This document shows positions 9,844-19,397 of a DNA stretch of 64,000 nt, in pieces; the first letter of the stretch is position 1; every line of letters starts with the position of its first letter. Source of the DNA: Labilibacter marinus (GTDB lineage: Bacteria; Bacteroidota; Bacteroidia; Bacteroidales; Marinilabiliaceae); contig NZ_LXYE02000012.1 of NCBI RefSeq assembly GCF_001659685.2, forward strand, positions 124,001 through 188,000. Reading direction: 5' to 3'. Under the pieces are notes generated by a model. It was not told where the DNA came from. It searched no databases and worked only from the letters and a program-made list of their open reading frames with translations. Both the position numbers and the translations under genes were made by a program.

Positions 9844-11093
9844 CCTTTTTCCTTTTTCTCCTTTGATAAATAATATAATTTAGAACAATTACTTTGCTCG
9901 AATAAACTCTTAGCACATGCCTGAATTTCTTCGGCAGTAACCTTGTTGTATTTGTCCACTTCGTAGTTAATATCTTCGGCTTTGCCTAAAAGTTCAAACT
10001 GAGCTAGTGTCATTGCTTTATTCAGAAAATTGATTTCAGAAAATAACATGGATGACTCAATTTTGTTTTTCACTTTTTGAAGTTCGTAATCGCTTACCAA
10101 TGTTTCTTTAATGATTTTGATTTCTTCCCAAATGGCTTTTTCAGCATCATAAATATTAACATCATCCGAAACATTTCCAGCAAAAGTAAATAATCCTTTT
10201 TCGATGTCTCCTGAAACATAGGCATGTATGTCGGTAAATAGTTTTTGCTCTTTTACCAGCCGTTGGTAAATACGTGCGCTTGTTCCGTTTGAAAGAACAT
10301 CAGACAGTAAATCTGTAGCATGATATTCCTTATCCGTTCTGGAACACATATGAAAAACCAATTGTAATGTATCTGAAGGTACGTCTCTTTCAGCAACCAG
10401 TTCTCTCATTTTAGTTTGCTTCGGTTCAAGTGGTAAATTCCGTTTTACCACATCTCTTGATGGGATATCACCAAACCATTTTTTTACTTTCTCAAAAACA
10501 TCATCGGGATCAATATTACCCGTAACCGTTAAAATGGCATTGTTAGGCGCATAATGCGAATAGAAAAAGCTTTTTACTTCGTCTAAAGTAGCGTCTTCAA
10601 TATGTTTTACATCCGCTCCAATAGTTGGCCATTTATATGGATGAACCTTATAAACCAGCGGACGAAGCAATAATGGAATATCTCCGTAAGGCTGATTTAA
10701 ATAACGTTGTTTAAATTCCTCAATAACTACCTTTTTTTGCACATCAAGGGATTCTTGCGAAAAATTTAATTCCAACATTCTATCCGATTCTAACCAAAGT
10801 CCTGTTTCTAAATTTGAAGCAGGAAGGGTTAAGTAATAGTTGGTTAAATCATTGCTAGTCCAGGCGTTATTATCGCCACCTACATTTTGCAAAGGATTAT
10901 CGTACGATGGAATGTTTTTACTACCTCCGAACATAAGGTGTTCAAATAAATGGGCAAAACCCGTTTTCTGTTCATCTTCGTCTTTTGAACCTACGTTGTA
11001 TAGTACGTTTACAGCGGCTAATGGGGTGGTTTTATCTTGATGCACAACAAGGCGCAAACCATTGTCGAGCTTATACTTTTTAATTTCTATCAT
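9837..11093 (-). CDS. M16-family zinc peptidase, active subunit
   Basis: A 418-residue M16B peptidase with an intact inverted zinc motif HLFEH (His48, Glu51, His52) and the downstream Glu in VIEEFKQRY. It probably degrades short peptides or processed leader fragments in the cytoplasm, since no export signal is seen. The next gene on the strand is its zinc-site-less paralogue, overlapping by 7 nt, a classic alpha/beta arrangement. The flavoenzyme at 11097-12050 ends 3 nt before this gene begins, so the three form one operon. Confidence 0.93.
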   Translation of the reverse strand: MIEIKKYKLDNGLRLVVHQDKTTPLAAVNVLYNVGSKDEDEQKTGFAHLFEHLMFGGSKNIPSYDNPLQNVGGDNNAWTSNDLTNYYLTLPASNLETGLWLESDRMLELNFSQESLDVQKKVVIEEFKQRYLNQPYGDIPLLLRPLVYKVHPYKWPTIGADVKHIEDATLDEVKSFFYSHYAPNNAILTVTGNIDPDDVFEKVKKWFGDIPSRDVVKRNLPLEPKQTKMRELVAERDVPSDTLQLVFHMCSRTDKEYHATDLLSDVLSNGTSARIYQRLVKEQKLFTDIHAYVSGDIEKGLFTFAGNVSDDVNIYDAEKAIWEEIKIIKETLVSDYELQKVKNKIESSMLFSEINFLNKAMTLAQFELLGKAEDINYEVDKYNKVTAEEIQACAKSLFEQSNCSKLYYLSKEKKEKGC

Positions 11094-11096
11094 TCA

Positions 11097-12050
11097 CTAA
11101 AATTGAAAGGCTTTGCCTGATAAGTCCTGCAGCGTGTTTCTATATTCTGCAAGCATTTCTTCCATGATTACTTTTACTGGTTTAATATCCTCAATCATCG
11201 AAGATATCTGACCAATTTCTAATTCTCCTTCATCTAATTCTCCTAAAAACATACCTTTTTTAGCACGTCCTTTACCAAGTAACTCTTGAAGCTCTTCTAT
11301 TGTTGCACCTTTACTTTGCGCATCAGCCACCTGTGCTGAAAACTTATTGTGGATTAATCGGACTGGCCCTAGCTTTTTAAGGGTTAGCGTTGTGCCTCCT
11401 TCTCCTGCTTCAATTACTTTTTTCAGAAAGTCGGGATGTGCAGAAGATTCCTTGCTAGCAGCAAATCGAGAACCTACCTGAACACCATCGGCACCTAAAG
11501 CCATGGCAGCAGCCATTCCTCTTCCTGTTCCGATTCCGCCTGCAGCAATAATAGGCAGTTTTGTTACTTTTTTAATTTGCGGAATTAATACCATCGTAGT
11601 GGTTTCTTCTCTGCTATTATGTCCGCCAGCTTCAAAACCTTCGGCAACCAATATATCAACACCATTATCTTCGCATTTTTTCGCAAAACGACTATTGGCA
11701 ATGACGTGGGCTACTGTAATACCGTTTTCTTTTAGTTTAGCGGTATATTTTGCAGGGTTTCCAGCGCTTGTGAAAACAATTTTTACACCTTCCTCAATAA
11801 TTAAATCTATAATAGTATCAATTTCAGGATATAATAAAGGCACATTAACGCCCCACGGTTTATCTGTGGCTTGTTTCATTTTAGTAATGTGCTCTCTTAA
11901 AACTTCAGGATGCATTGAGCCAGCTCCTAATAAACCTAACCCACCTTGATTACTTACTGCCGAAGCAAGCTTCCAACCACTACACCAAACCATTCCTCCT
12001 TGAATAATGGGGTATTTAATATTGAATATAGATGTTATCTTATTTTCCAT
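11097..12050 (-). CDS. FMN-dependent nitronate monooxygenase / FabK-like enoyl reductase
   Basis: A 317-residue TIM-barrel flavoprotein of the 2-nitropropane dioxygenase/FabK group. The N-terminus IKYPIIQGGMVWCSG, the middle LVAEGFEAGGH and the phosphate-binding AAGGIGTGRGMAAAMALGADGVQ are typical. The family includes nitronate monooxygenases, which detoxify alkyl nitronates, and FabK enoyl-ACP reductases of fatty acid synthesis; sequence by eye cannot separate them. The His in AGGH fits either. It leads an operon with the two M16 peptidases, with no obvious functional link. Confidence 0.85.
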   Translation of the reverse strand: MENKITSIFNIKYPIIQGGMVWCSGWKLASAVSNQGGLGLLGAGSMHPEVLREHITKMKQATDKPWGVNVPLLYPEIDTIIDLIIEEGVKIVFTSAGNPAKYTAKLKENGITVAHVIANSRFAKKCEDNGVDILVAEGFEAGGHNSREETTTMVLIPQIKKVTKLPIIAAGGIGTGRGMAAAMALGADGVQVGSRFAASKESSAHPDFLKKVIEAGEGGTTLTLKKLGPVRLIHNKFSAQVADAQSKGATIEELQELLGKGRAKKGMFLGELDEGELEIGQISSMIEDIKPVKVIMEEMLAEYRNTLQDLSGKAFQF

Positions 12051-12369
12051 TTTTAAGCGCTTTACCAGAATTAAATAGCGGGCAAAGATACTAATTTTTA
12101 GGGCTCAGTAAACATTTTGAGAAATTAGGATATCAAATACTTAATTTAGACTTTTTGTCCGAAATGTTTGTTGTGAGAAAGAAATGGTCTTCGTATTTAA
12201 GTTTAAGTACTTTAAATACTTAAAGGTTAACGTACATGCAGTCAGTGTTTTATGATTTTGTCACGTATTTGTCACGCATGAAAAAATGAATTTTATATTT
12301 TTTTTATTAATTTCATACATCATGATACCAAAACCAAAACATTTTTAAATATAAAAATCCCAAGGAATT
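12051..12369. other. intergenic region with an inverted repeat and a tandem 11-mer
   Basis: Divergent spacer between the flavoenzyme and the small gene at 12370. It holds an 8-bp inverted repeat TTTAAGTA/TACTTAAA at 12202-12224 with a 7-nt spacer, and two tandem 11-mers, TTGTCACGTAT and TTGTCACGCAT, at 12258-12279. Either could be a regulator binding site for the small gene. No coding sequence was seen. Confidence 0.5.
12083..12090 (-). promoter_or_regulatory. candidate -7 element for the 12050-8566 operon
   Basis: Reads TATCTTTG on the minus strand, an exact TAnnTTTG match, 32 nt before the start codon. No TTG is present at the -33 spacing. Confidence 0.4.
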
Positions 12370-12573
12370 ATGGCCAGAAGCAAATCTAATGACAAACAGG
12401 TGTTTACCTGTGAACAAACACATCAATTAAATTATTTTTCGCACTTGTATAATAAAAACGAAGATGTGGAGAAGTTTTTAAGAAGAAGTTGTGCCACAGG
12501 TACAATTGATAAAAAAACGCACATTGAAGTTTTTAAACTTATAGAGGAGGAGTTAGGTTATCCTATTCCTTAA
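12370..12573 (+). CDS. small protein of unknown function (67 aa)
   Basis: I do not recognise this protein. It has no membrane segment or signal peptide and is hydrophilic, with a charged central part (NEDVEKFLRR) and two Cys residues in CEQTH and SCATG. A strong terminator follows directly and a structured 300-nt leader precedes it, which supports a real, separately transcribed gene rather than a chance ORF. The short length and paired upstream repeats would suit a small regulator or adaptor, but nothing in the sequence shows that. Confidence 0.6.
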   Translation: MARSKSNDKQVFTCEQTHQLNYFSHLYNKNEDVEKFLRRSCATGTIDKKTHIEVFKLIEEELGYPIP

Positions 12574-12575
12574 CT

Positions 12576-12618
12576 AAAAAGAATCCTTCCTGAATTTTTC
12601 AGGAAGGATTCTTTTTTT
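12576..12618. terminator. bidirectional terminator
   Basis: A 19-bp stem (12576-12594 with 12598-12616) including flanking A and T runs, with a 3-nt loop. It ends the plus-strand small gene and, through the A-run, the minus-strand TonB receptor, whose stop codon overlaps its edge. Confidence 0.9.
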
Positions 12619-15013
12619 AAAATTCTACTATAACACCTATCGTTGGTAATACTGTACCACTTTCTGTAAATAGTTTATCAAAAGCATATCGTTGTTCGCC
12701 TGGGTCTGCACCTGGGTTTTCAATAATAGGGCTACCAGAATCATCAAGCTGTTGTACGTATTTAACTGGTTCTGTTAATTTTTGGTTGTATAAATTCTGA
12801 ATATCTAGATATATGCCTAAGGACCAATTTTTAAAAGTATATGATTTATCTACTCTAATGTCTAATTGGTGAAAATTGTCTAATCTTTGTTGATTATACT
12901 GGCTGTAATCTAACTGCTCTCTACCTGTGGCATCCCACGAATCCTTTAAGGTAGTTGTATTTTCATCCACAGGTGTAAATGGTGTTCCTCCAATGAAGCG
13001 CCATTTTAAACCAATATCCCAATTATTTTTGAATGTTTTATTAATAGTAGTTGTAAATAAATGTTTGCTATCCCAAGAACTTGGAATATACGTTCCTTCT
13101 AAATCGGTAAATTCACTTCGTACAAAGGTGTAAGCAGCAATAAAGCTGTATCCTTTGGCAGACCTCTGTCGAGCCATAATTTCAAATCCGTAAGAACGAC
13201 CCTTACCTGTTGATAATACAGCCTCGTCACCGATAACTCCAAAATCGCCACCTTTACTAGCCAACGAGATAGAATCATTTAAAGAAACGGGATAGTTGCC
13301 GTAGTTTTTGTAGAAACCTTCCAGTGTTACTTTAGTGAAATTGTTGGCTCTGTATTCAAAACCAGTTACATAATGGTCGGCATGAATATGTTTTAAATTA
13401 TTTTGTTTATTAACTAGGTTTCCATCATTATCTCTAAAACCTAAAGTAGTGTATGATGGCAATTGGTAATATCTACCCACATTTAAATTGTAATAGAAGG
13501 TTGGCGATATTTCAACAGAAGCTGAAAATCGTGGACTAATTTGGTCAAGCATGTTACTCATTGCTTTGGAATAGTTGTTGCCGTCTAAGCGCACTCCTAA
13601 TGAGAGTTTTACCTTGTTGTTGAGTACAGGCATACCTACTGAGGTAAATAAACCATATTTAATAAAGTTAAGCTCCGATTCGTAGTTGATGTCAGTTTGT
13701 TCGCCATTTAAATATACCTTTTGAAAAGTACTGTTGGCATAATTAACGCCTTCTAACGAAATACCCGAATTAATACTCATTCCTCCACTTTTAGAATTTA
13801 TCTCTGCCCTAAATTTATTCTCAATTTCTTCCGACTCGTAATCGTAAGTTAAGTTCTCATCAATAGTAATATTATCACGATATTTGATGGCCGTGTTATT
13901 TAAATGACTTCTACTGGCCACCAGTGTTAAATAACTCTTTCCAAAATAGTGCTTGTAGTTGGTTCCAATGGTATAATTCCATTGTTTGTTAACGGGAATA
14001 TAAGATAGTGTATACTGGTTCTCGGGTGTGTCACTGGCGTTTTCATTTAGTTCAAAATCGTCAATGGCTCCAAAGCCTAAAAAAGTAATTTCATTTTTAG
14101 TATTGATTCGGGTTTTAGTTTTAAACTGAAAATCAGTAAAAGTGGGCAGAAATGGAAGGTCTAATGCTTTAAATAAAAACTGTAAATATGAGCGACGCAC
14201 AGAGGCAAAGGCAGTTGTTTTTTCAGATAATGGACCAGATGCCGAAAATGCAATTTCACTAGCTCCTAAGACGGCTTTATAATCTCCTTGTTCCTTGCTA
14301 CCATCTTTTTGTTTAAACTCCAAAACTGAGCTTAATGCATTTCCTCTGGCAGAAGGGAAAGCGCTTGAATAAAAATCCACTTCACGAATAAAGTCTACAT
14401 TTAACATACCAACGGGTCCTCCTGAAGCACCTTGAGTAGAAAAGTGGTTGATGGTTGGAATCTCAATGCCATCAATATAAAACTTGTTTTCGGCAGGACC
14501 ACCACCTCGTACAATAATATCATTTCTAAATGATACAGAACTACCAACACCTGGGAATGATTGAATAACCTTTGAGATATCTCTGTTTGCACCGGCACTT
14601 TTTTCAATTTGATCAATGCCAATTCTCCTTAAAGAAACAGGACTTTCAATTTTTTGAGCGAAAGGAGATGTAGTAACGGTTACTTCAGATAAAGTTTCAG
14701 AACTCGGCTCCATAGGTACTTCTATAAAGTTAGAGCGAATCTTAGAAATCATGATTTCCTCTGTAATTAAGCTTTTATATCCAAGAAACGATAATTGCAA
14801 TTGAATAAATTCGGCATCTTTAATTTCAAACTCAAACCTTCCCAATGAATCTGTTGTGGTGCCATTAGTGGTGTTGTATACAATGATATTTACAAATTGT
14901 AAAGGTTCGTTAGAGTACATGTCTTTTACTACTCCTTTAAGTGTACTTGTTTGCGCAGAAGCCCATGCCGAAACCCAAACTAAGAGCAGAGTAATATATA
15001 TTCGATAGTTCAT
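12617..15013 (-). CDS. TonB-dependent outer membrane receptor
   Basis: A 798-residue outer membrane transporter. In order: signal peptide (about 1-20, ending ASA), a carboxypeptidase-like regulatory domain (about 24-110), a plug domain (about 125-230, with VIQSFPGVGSSVSFRNDIIVRGG and FYIDGIEIP), then a 22-strand-type barrel finishing in a C-terminal Phe. Substrate is unknown: no SusD, DUF4249 or metal gene adjoins it. It stands alone between two terminator/promoter regions. A candidate -7 box sits 33 nt upstream of the start. Confidence 0.93.
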   Translation of the reverse strand: MNYRIYITLLLVWVSAWASAQTSTLKGVVKDMYSNEPLQFVNIIVYNTTNGTTTDSLGRFEFEIKDAEFIQLQLSFLGYKSLITEEIMISKIRSNFIEVPMEPSSETLSEVTVTTSPFAQKIESPVSLRRIGIDQIEKSAGANRDISKVIQSFPGVGSSVSFRNDIIVRGGGPAENKFYIDGIEIPTINHFSTQGASGGPVGMLNVDFIREVDFYSSAFPSARGNALSSVLEFKQKDGSKEQGDYKAVLGASEIAFSASGPLSEKTTAFASVRRSYLQFLFKALDLPFLPTFTDFQFKTKTRINTKNEITFLGFGAIDDFELNENASDTPENQYTLSYIPVNKQWNYTIGTNYKHYFGKSYLTLVASRSHLNNTAIKYRDNITIDENLTYDYESEEIENKFRAEINSKSGGMSINSGISLEGVNYANSTFQKVYLNGEQTDINYESELNFIKYGLFTSVGMPVLNNKVKLSLGVRLDGNNYSKAMSNMLDQISPRFSASVEISPTFYYNLNVGRYYQLPSYTTLGFRDNDGNLVNKQNNLKHIHADHYVTGFEYRANNFTKVTLEGFYKNYGNYPVSLNDSISLASKGGDFGVIGDEAVLSTGKGRSYGFEIMARQRSAKGYSFIAAYTFVRSEFTDLEGTYIPSSWDSKHLFTTTINKTFKNNWDIGLKWRFIGGTPFTPVDENTTTLKDSWDATGREQLDYSQYNQQRLDNFHQLDIRVDKSYTFKNWSLGIYLDIQNLYNQKLTEPVKYVQQLDDSGSPIIENPGADPGEQRYAFDKLFTESGTVLPTIGVIVEF

Positions 15014-15045
15014 ATTGTTTAACTTTTAAATTCATCAATTAAACA

Positions 15046-15053
15046 CAAAGGTA
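15046..15053 (-). promoter_or_regulatory. candidate -7 element for the TonB receptor
   Basis: Reads TACCTTTG on the minus strand, matching TAnnTTTG, 33 nt before the start codon. A -33 TTG was not found. Confidence 0.4.
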
Positions 15054-15180
15054 GAATAAAGGTTCATTTTATTCGAAAGTAATTTTTAAAAAATAGGATG
15101 TGTACGTTTGTCGTTAATTCAAATTTCCATTAACAGTAAATAATTCATAAATTGAGCATGTAAAAACCCTTATAAAATCA

Positions 15181-16959
15181 ATGGCAAAAGGCATTCTTCG
15201 TAAGAAATTTCTTACCTGGCGACTAAGGTATATCAGCAACCGACAGTTTATGATTATACTTAGTATTGTTATAGGTATTGCAGCAGGTTTAGCGGCTGTT
15301 ACTATAAAAAAAACAGTTGGTGTTATTCATCATTTTGTACATGGAATTACTTCTATGGAAGGATTGGAATGGCTGTATTTTGTGGCGCCAGGAATTGGAA
15401 TATTATTGGCCGTTTTGTTTATAAAATATATTGTTCGCAGACCAGTTCGTCATGGTATTCCCAATGTTTTATATGCCATTTCAAAGAATCAAGGTCAAAT
15501 GAATAGGCATAATATGATTTCTTCGGTCATTGCTAGTTCATTTACGGTAGGTTTTGGTGGTTCTGTAGGGCTGGAGGGACCAACAGTATCTACAGGAGCT
15601 GCTATTGGCGCCAATCTTGGTAAAGCCTTGCATTTGAATTATCGTCAGATAACATTGCTGTTGGGCTGTGCTTGTGCAGGAGCTATGTCTGCCATTTTTA
15701 AGGCACCTATTGCTGCCATTGTATTTGCGCTCGAGGTAATAATGCTCGACTTAACATTAACTTCACTTGTTCCCTTATTACTTTGTTCTGCTTCGGCTGT
15801 GGTGGTTTCATATTTATTCTTGGGGCAAGAGGTGGTTTACCCTTTTGATATAGAGCATACCTATACCTTAAAAGAACTCATTTTTTATGTGTTACTAGGT
15901 TTAGGTTGCGGATTGGTAGCTACCTATTTTACGCGCATGTATAAATATATCGAACGCCTTTTTGAGAAAGTTCAGAATGGCTGGACTCGTTTGATTTTTG
16001 GTGCAATATCGTTAGGTATTATATTAGTGTTTTTTCCTCACCTTTTTGGAGAAGGGTACGAAGTTATTAATGGTGCTTTAAACGGAGAGTTGTTTTATTT
16101 ACATGATGTAGGTGTTTTTGCAGGTATGAGTGACACTTTTGTCAATTTTGTGATTATTATGGCGCTTACCATAGGTGTAAAAGTAATTGCTACTTCAGTA
16201 ACTTTTGGTAGTGGTGGAGTAGGGGGGATATTTGCACCAACGTTGTTTATGGGAGCAAATACGGGAGTATTGTTTGCTACTTTAATCAACCGTTTTGGCT
16301 GGATAGATTTACCCGTTAAAAACTTTGCTTTAATTGGTATGGCTGGTTTAATTGCAGGCGTTTTACATGCACCTCTTACTGGGCTCTTTTTAATTGCAGA
16401 TTTATCGGGCGGTTACTCCATGTTTTTGCCTTTGATGATAACGGCCACCATTAGCTTTATTGTAGCTAAGTCCTTTGAGAAGCACTCTGTATATACCCAT
16501 CAGTTGGCGCATCGTAAGGAATTGCTAACGCATGATAAGGACCAGAATGTAATGACCATGATGGAGGTGAGTAAGTTGATTGAAACTGATTTTGCCATCA
16601 TTTCTCCAAAAGCCAACTTAGGTGATTTGGTTAAAGTTATTTCAAAAGCACATCGTAATTTATTTCCAGTTGTGGATGATAATGGAATTTTAAAAGGTAT
16701 GGTTAAGATGGATGATATTCGTGAAATTATCTTTGAGCCCGAAAAATATGAATCTGTTAAGGTGCAGGAATTAATGTATATGCCAGAGTATTTTATAAGT
16801 CCTGATGATAGCATGGAAGACTTGGTTGAAATATTCCGTAAATCGTCGCGCTTTAATATTGCTGTTATTGATAAAGGAAAATACCATGGTTTTATTTCTC
16901 GTGCTAACGCTTTTACAGCCTACAGAAACCAAATAAAAGAGTTTTCAGCTGATTATTAG
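15181..16959 (+). CDS. ClC-family chloride channel/transporter with CBS domains (copy 1)
   Basis: An integral membrane anion channel or Cl-/H+ antiporter of 592 residues. The ClC core (about 20-440) shows HGIPNVLYA, the gating motif GFGGSVGLEGP with its Glu at 132, and GGVGGIFAP. Two CBS domains fill the C-terminus (about 455-580). At the position of the internal proton-transfer Glu of E. coli ClC (Glu203) this protein has Val186, in FALEVIML, as in eukaryotic Cl- channels. A TACGTTTG box at 15103-15110 may be its -7 element. The 352-residue unknown gene follows 9 nt after the stop and is probably co-transcribed. A second 592-residue paralogue lies at 27511. Confidence 0.95.
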   Translation: MAKGILRKKFLTWRLRYISNRQFMIILSIVIGIAAGLAAVTIKKTVGVIHHFVHGITSMEGLEWLYFVAPGIGILLAVLFIKYIVRRPVRHGIPNVLYAISKNQGQMNRHNMISSVIASSFTVGFGGSVGLEGPTVSTGAAIGANLGKALHLNYRQITLLLGCACAGAMSAIFKAPIAAIVFALEVIMLDLTLTSLVPLLLCSASAVVVSYLFLGQEVVYPFDIEHTYTLKELIFYVLLGLGCGLVATYFTRMYKYIERLFEKVQNGWTRLIFGAISLGIILVFFPHLFGEGYEVINGALNGELFYLHDVGVFAGMSDTFVNFVIIMALTIGVKVIATSVTFGSGGVGGIFAPTLFMGANTGVLFATLINRFGWIDLPVKNFALIGMAGLIAGVLHAPLTGLFLIADLSGGYSMFLPLMITATISFIVAKSFEKHSVYTHQLAHRKELLTHDKDQNVMTMMEVSKLIETDFAIISPKANLGDLVKVISKAHRNLFPVVDDNGILKGMVKMDDIREIIFEPEKYESVKVQELMYMPEYFISPDDSMEDLVEIFRKSSRFNIAVIDKGKYHGFISRANAFTAYRNQIKEFSADY

Positions 16960-16968
16960 AATAATATT

Positions 16969-18027
16969 ATGAATAATCAAATGGATTTGCTGTATCAGAT
17001 TAGAGAGCTTCAAACTAAAACAGGATCAGAACAATTTAATAAAGGAATTTTCCCGTCGTATAGAAAGAATACCATTCTGGGTATCCAACGACCTGATGAT
17101 AATATTTTTTTCTCAGTTTCTGTTCTATATATTTTAAAAACCATATATCCGCATCTTGCCGAAAAAGAAAAGGAGATAGTAGATAAAATAGAAGGAGATT
17201 TGCTACCCAACCTTTCTTTATACACGAATAAGTCAGATAGAAATTCATTTAATTTTTGGCAGAAGCTACCGCACAAGCACTTCCCCAATGGGAGAATTTT
17301 AAGTCGCTTAAATAAGTTCCAGTTACCTGATGATGTTGATACAACGTCAATGGTTCACATGGTAAGCGGTTTACCTTATAAAGAGGTAGAGCGTACAAAA
17401 CAGGCTCTTGTTCATCATGTTAATGGGTATCGATATAAAATACAGAATGGTCATCAGCAGTTACGTAATTATAAGGCGTACTCCACCTGGTTTGGGGAGT
17501 ATATGCCCATCGAATTTGATATTTGCGTGCTGAGTAACTATTTGCTGTGGGTTAATCATTTTCAATTTAAATTGAATGAATATGATGAAGAAACTATAGC
17601 CCTTTTGATAGAGACTATTCAGCAGTCCTTGTATTTAAAATCGAGTTTTAAATCGGCGCCCGAATATCCTAAAGTAGCAGTCATCTTATATCATTTGTCT
17701 CGTTTGGCTTCAAGCACCTCATTTATTCATCGAGTTAAGAATATACTTATTAAGGATTGTTGGAATCAGTTTAATGTAAGTCAAAATCTATTTGAGAAAA
17801 TGATACTTCAAACCTCACTCCTTAAATTGGGCGAGGATGTAAGTTTTGATTATCCTTATCAATATGATGAAGAATACTGGTGGTTTACAGCAGGTCTATT
17901 ATCTGTCTATTCAAATTCAATTATTGAACAACTGGCCACGCAACCCTTATTTCACTTTAGATTTACTTGCCCTGCCTTTAATCTTGCTCTTCGGTTAGAA
18001 AATAAAGTGATAAAAGGATTATTTTAA
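16969..18027 (+). CDS. unknown protein, possibly an alpha/alpha-toroid fold
   Basis: I do not recognise a named family. The 352 residues have no signal peptide or membrane helix. The sequence looks mostly helical, with repeated short aromatic-rich helices, and contains QLPDDVDTTSM (Asp121, Asp122, Asp124), which faintly resembles the DxDD acid motif of class II terpene cyclases, although the fourth Asp is replaced by Thr. A terpenoid-cyclase-like toroid is therefore a guess only. The gene starts 9 nt after the ClC gene, so the two probably share a transcript. It converges with dus, ending 21 nt from it. Confidence 0.75.
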   Translation: MNNQMDLLYQIRELQTKTGSEQFNKGIFPSYRKNTILGIQRPDDNIFFSVSVLYILKTIYPHLAEKEKEIVDKIEGDLLPNLSLYTNKSDRNSFNFWQKLPHKHFPNGRILSRLNKFQLPDDVDTTSMVHMVSGLPYKEVERTKQALVHHVNGYRYKIQNGHQQLRNYKAYSTWFGEYMPIEFDICVLSNYLLWVNHFQFKLNEYDEETIALLIETIQQSLYLKSSFKSAPEYPKVAVILYHLSRLASSTSFIHRVKNILIKDCWNQFNVSQNLFEKMILQTSLLKLGEDVSFDYPYQYDEEYWWFTAGLLSVYSNSIIEQLATQPLFHFRFTCPAFNLALRLENKVIKGLF

Positions 18028-18048
18028 GGCAGGCCATAAATGTAAATG

Positions 18049-19047
18049 CTATTCCAGTTTACTTCTATATTCTTTTAAGGCAAGCTCTAATTCATCTATA
18101 TTATGTGTTCGCATAACCGCATCTCTTAATTGAGCAGCCATGGGCAAATGATGCGTGTAAATCTTAAAAAATCTCCGAAGAACAATCCATGGTTTTTCAT
18201 CTTTCCATGTGTTGTTAAATAAATTGGCATGTTTCAACATGGTGTTTAGTTTTTCTTCAATGCCCACTTCTTTTTTGTCACTAAACATCCAAAAGTTGTT
18301 AAATATTCCCCTACCAATCATTATGCCATCTACATTAAACGCTTTCATTTTTGCATGACCATCGGCTATGGATAATACATCACCATTTCCAAGTAGTTTT
18401 ACTGAGGGATTTATTTGATTACGGATGTCTACTGCTTTTTTAATTTCATTCCAGTCTGCAAGGCCTTCCGACATTTGTTTTTGTGTTCTGCCGTGCACGG
18501 TCAAAGCTTTAATTGGTTTCTCTAATAAATGAGAAATCCAGCTCTCTGTTTCAACTAGTTTAAAACCAATACGTGTTTTAACACTAACGGGTAATTGTGT
18601 TCCTTCAATGGTGGCTTGTATTATTTCCTTGGCATTATTTGGGTTGGTAATTAATGCACTACATGCTCCTTTTTTTATGATGTTTTTCTGGGGGCAACCC
18701 ATATTAATATCAATACCATCAAAAGGAGTATGTTCTTGAATGTATTGTGCAGTCTTATGAAATTTTTCTGGGTCTGTACCCCAAATTTGAGCAACAAGTT
18801 TTATATCGTTTCTTTTAATTACCTCTAGCTCCGATGGATTTACTTTAAAACGATGCAGTACTTTGTCGTGCCCTATGGGGTGACAAAAACCATCTGTAGA
18901 TAAAAACTCTGCAAATACTACATGTAAATTATCTGTAGCTGACTCTTCTAATACCATTTGTCTAAAAACGGTATCTGTAACATCCTCCATTGGAGCTAAA
19001 GCAAAAATATGTTGCTTCTCATTCCAAAAATTATTCTTTGTATTCAT
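18049..19047 (-). CDS. tRNA-dihydrouridine synthase
   Basis: Flavin-dependent reduction of uridine to dihydrouridine in tRNA D-loops. The 332 residues form an FMN TIM barrel with APMEDVTD at the N-terminus, the catalytic-Cys segment DINMGCPQKNIIKKGACSALI (Cys near 118), KTRIG, LTVHGRTQ, GNGDVLS and the phosphate-binding GIMIGRGIFNNFW. Length and motifs are typical. The subfamily (DusA, B or C type) is not decided here. It is monocistronic on this strand. Confidence 0.93.
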   Translation of the reverse strand: MNTKNNFWNEKQHIFALAPMEDVTDTVFRQMVLEESATDNLHVVFAEFLSTDGFCHPIGHDKVLHRFKVNPSELEVIKRNDIKLVAQIWGTDPEKFHKTAQYIQEHTPFDGIDINMGCPQKNIIKKGACSALITNPNNAKEIIQATIEGTQLPVSVKTRIGFKLVETESWISHLLEKPIKALTVHGRTQKQMSEGLADWNEIKKAVDIRNQINPSVKLLGNGDVLSIADGHAKMKAFNVDGIMIGRGIFNNFWMFSDKKEVGIEEKLNTMLKHANLFNNTWKDEKPWIVLRRFFKIYTHHLPMAAQLRDAVMRTHNIDELELALKEYRSKLE

Positions 19048-19377
19048 CGCATCAAAAACACAAAAATCGGTAAAAAGTTTGATGATGTAGCTAAGTGCTT
19101 AGTAATATAGCGGTTAATGTCTGTAGTGTAATAATGCTAAATGTTCAGATTGAACTGTCATATAATGGCTATGAAAAAAAATAGAAAAAAAGATATTTTT
19201 TCTTCGTTTGAAAAAAGGGGGGCTTCATTTAAAAAGAATGCTATTTCACATAGAAACCCCATTGAGAAGGTAGTGAAATCAAGGGTTTGGGGGACTTGTG
19301 CGAGGTTGTGTTTTTTGGTAGATAACACATAATCTACTACTTTTGACATGTAATCAAAAACAAAAAAGGTTGTTTTT
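19048..19377. other. intergenic region with homopolymer tracts; no supported gene
   Basis: AT-rich spacer between divergent genes with runs of A, a G6 run near 19217 and a CCCC/GGGG-rich middle. Overlapping 63-codon open frames exist on both strands but neither looks like a protein. The last part can fold around the start codon of the next gene (19367-19397). Confidence 0.4.
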
Positions 19378-19397
19378 ATGAGATTTTCTCACAACCT
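19367..19397 (+). promoter_or_regulatory. possible RNA hairpin covering the start codon of the HNH gene
   Basis: AGGTTG (19367-19372) can pair with CAACCT (19392-19397), and TGAGA (19379-19383) with TCTCA (19387-19391), leaving a TTTTTA bulge just before the fold. The ATG at 19378 lies inside. Such a fold could limit translation. This is inference from base pairing only. Confidence 0.3.

Noticed and set aside
19141-19332. Overlapping 63-codon open frames on both strands before the HNH gene.
   Set aside because: Homopolymer-rich sequence, no signal of protein-like composition, and the two frames mirror each other.
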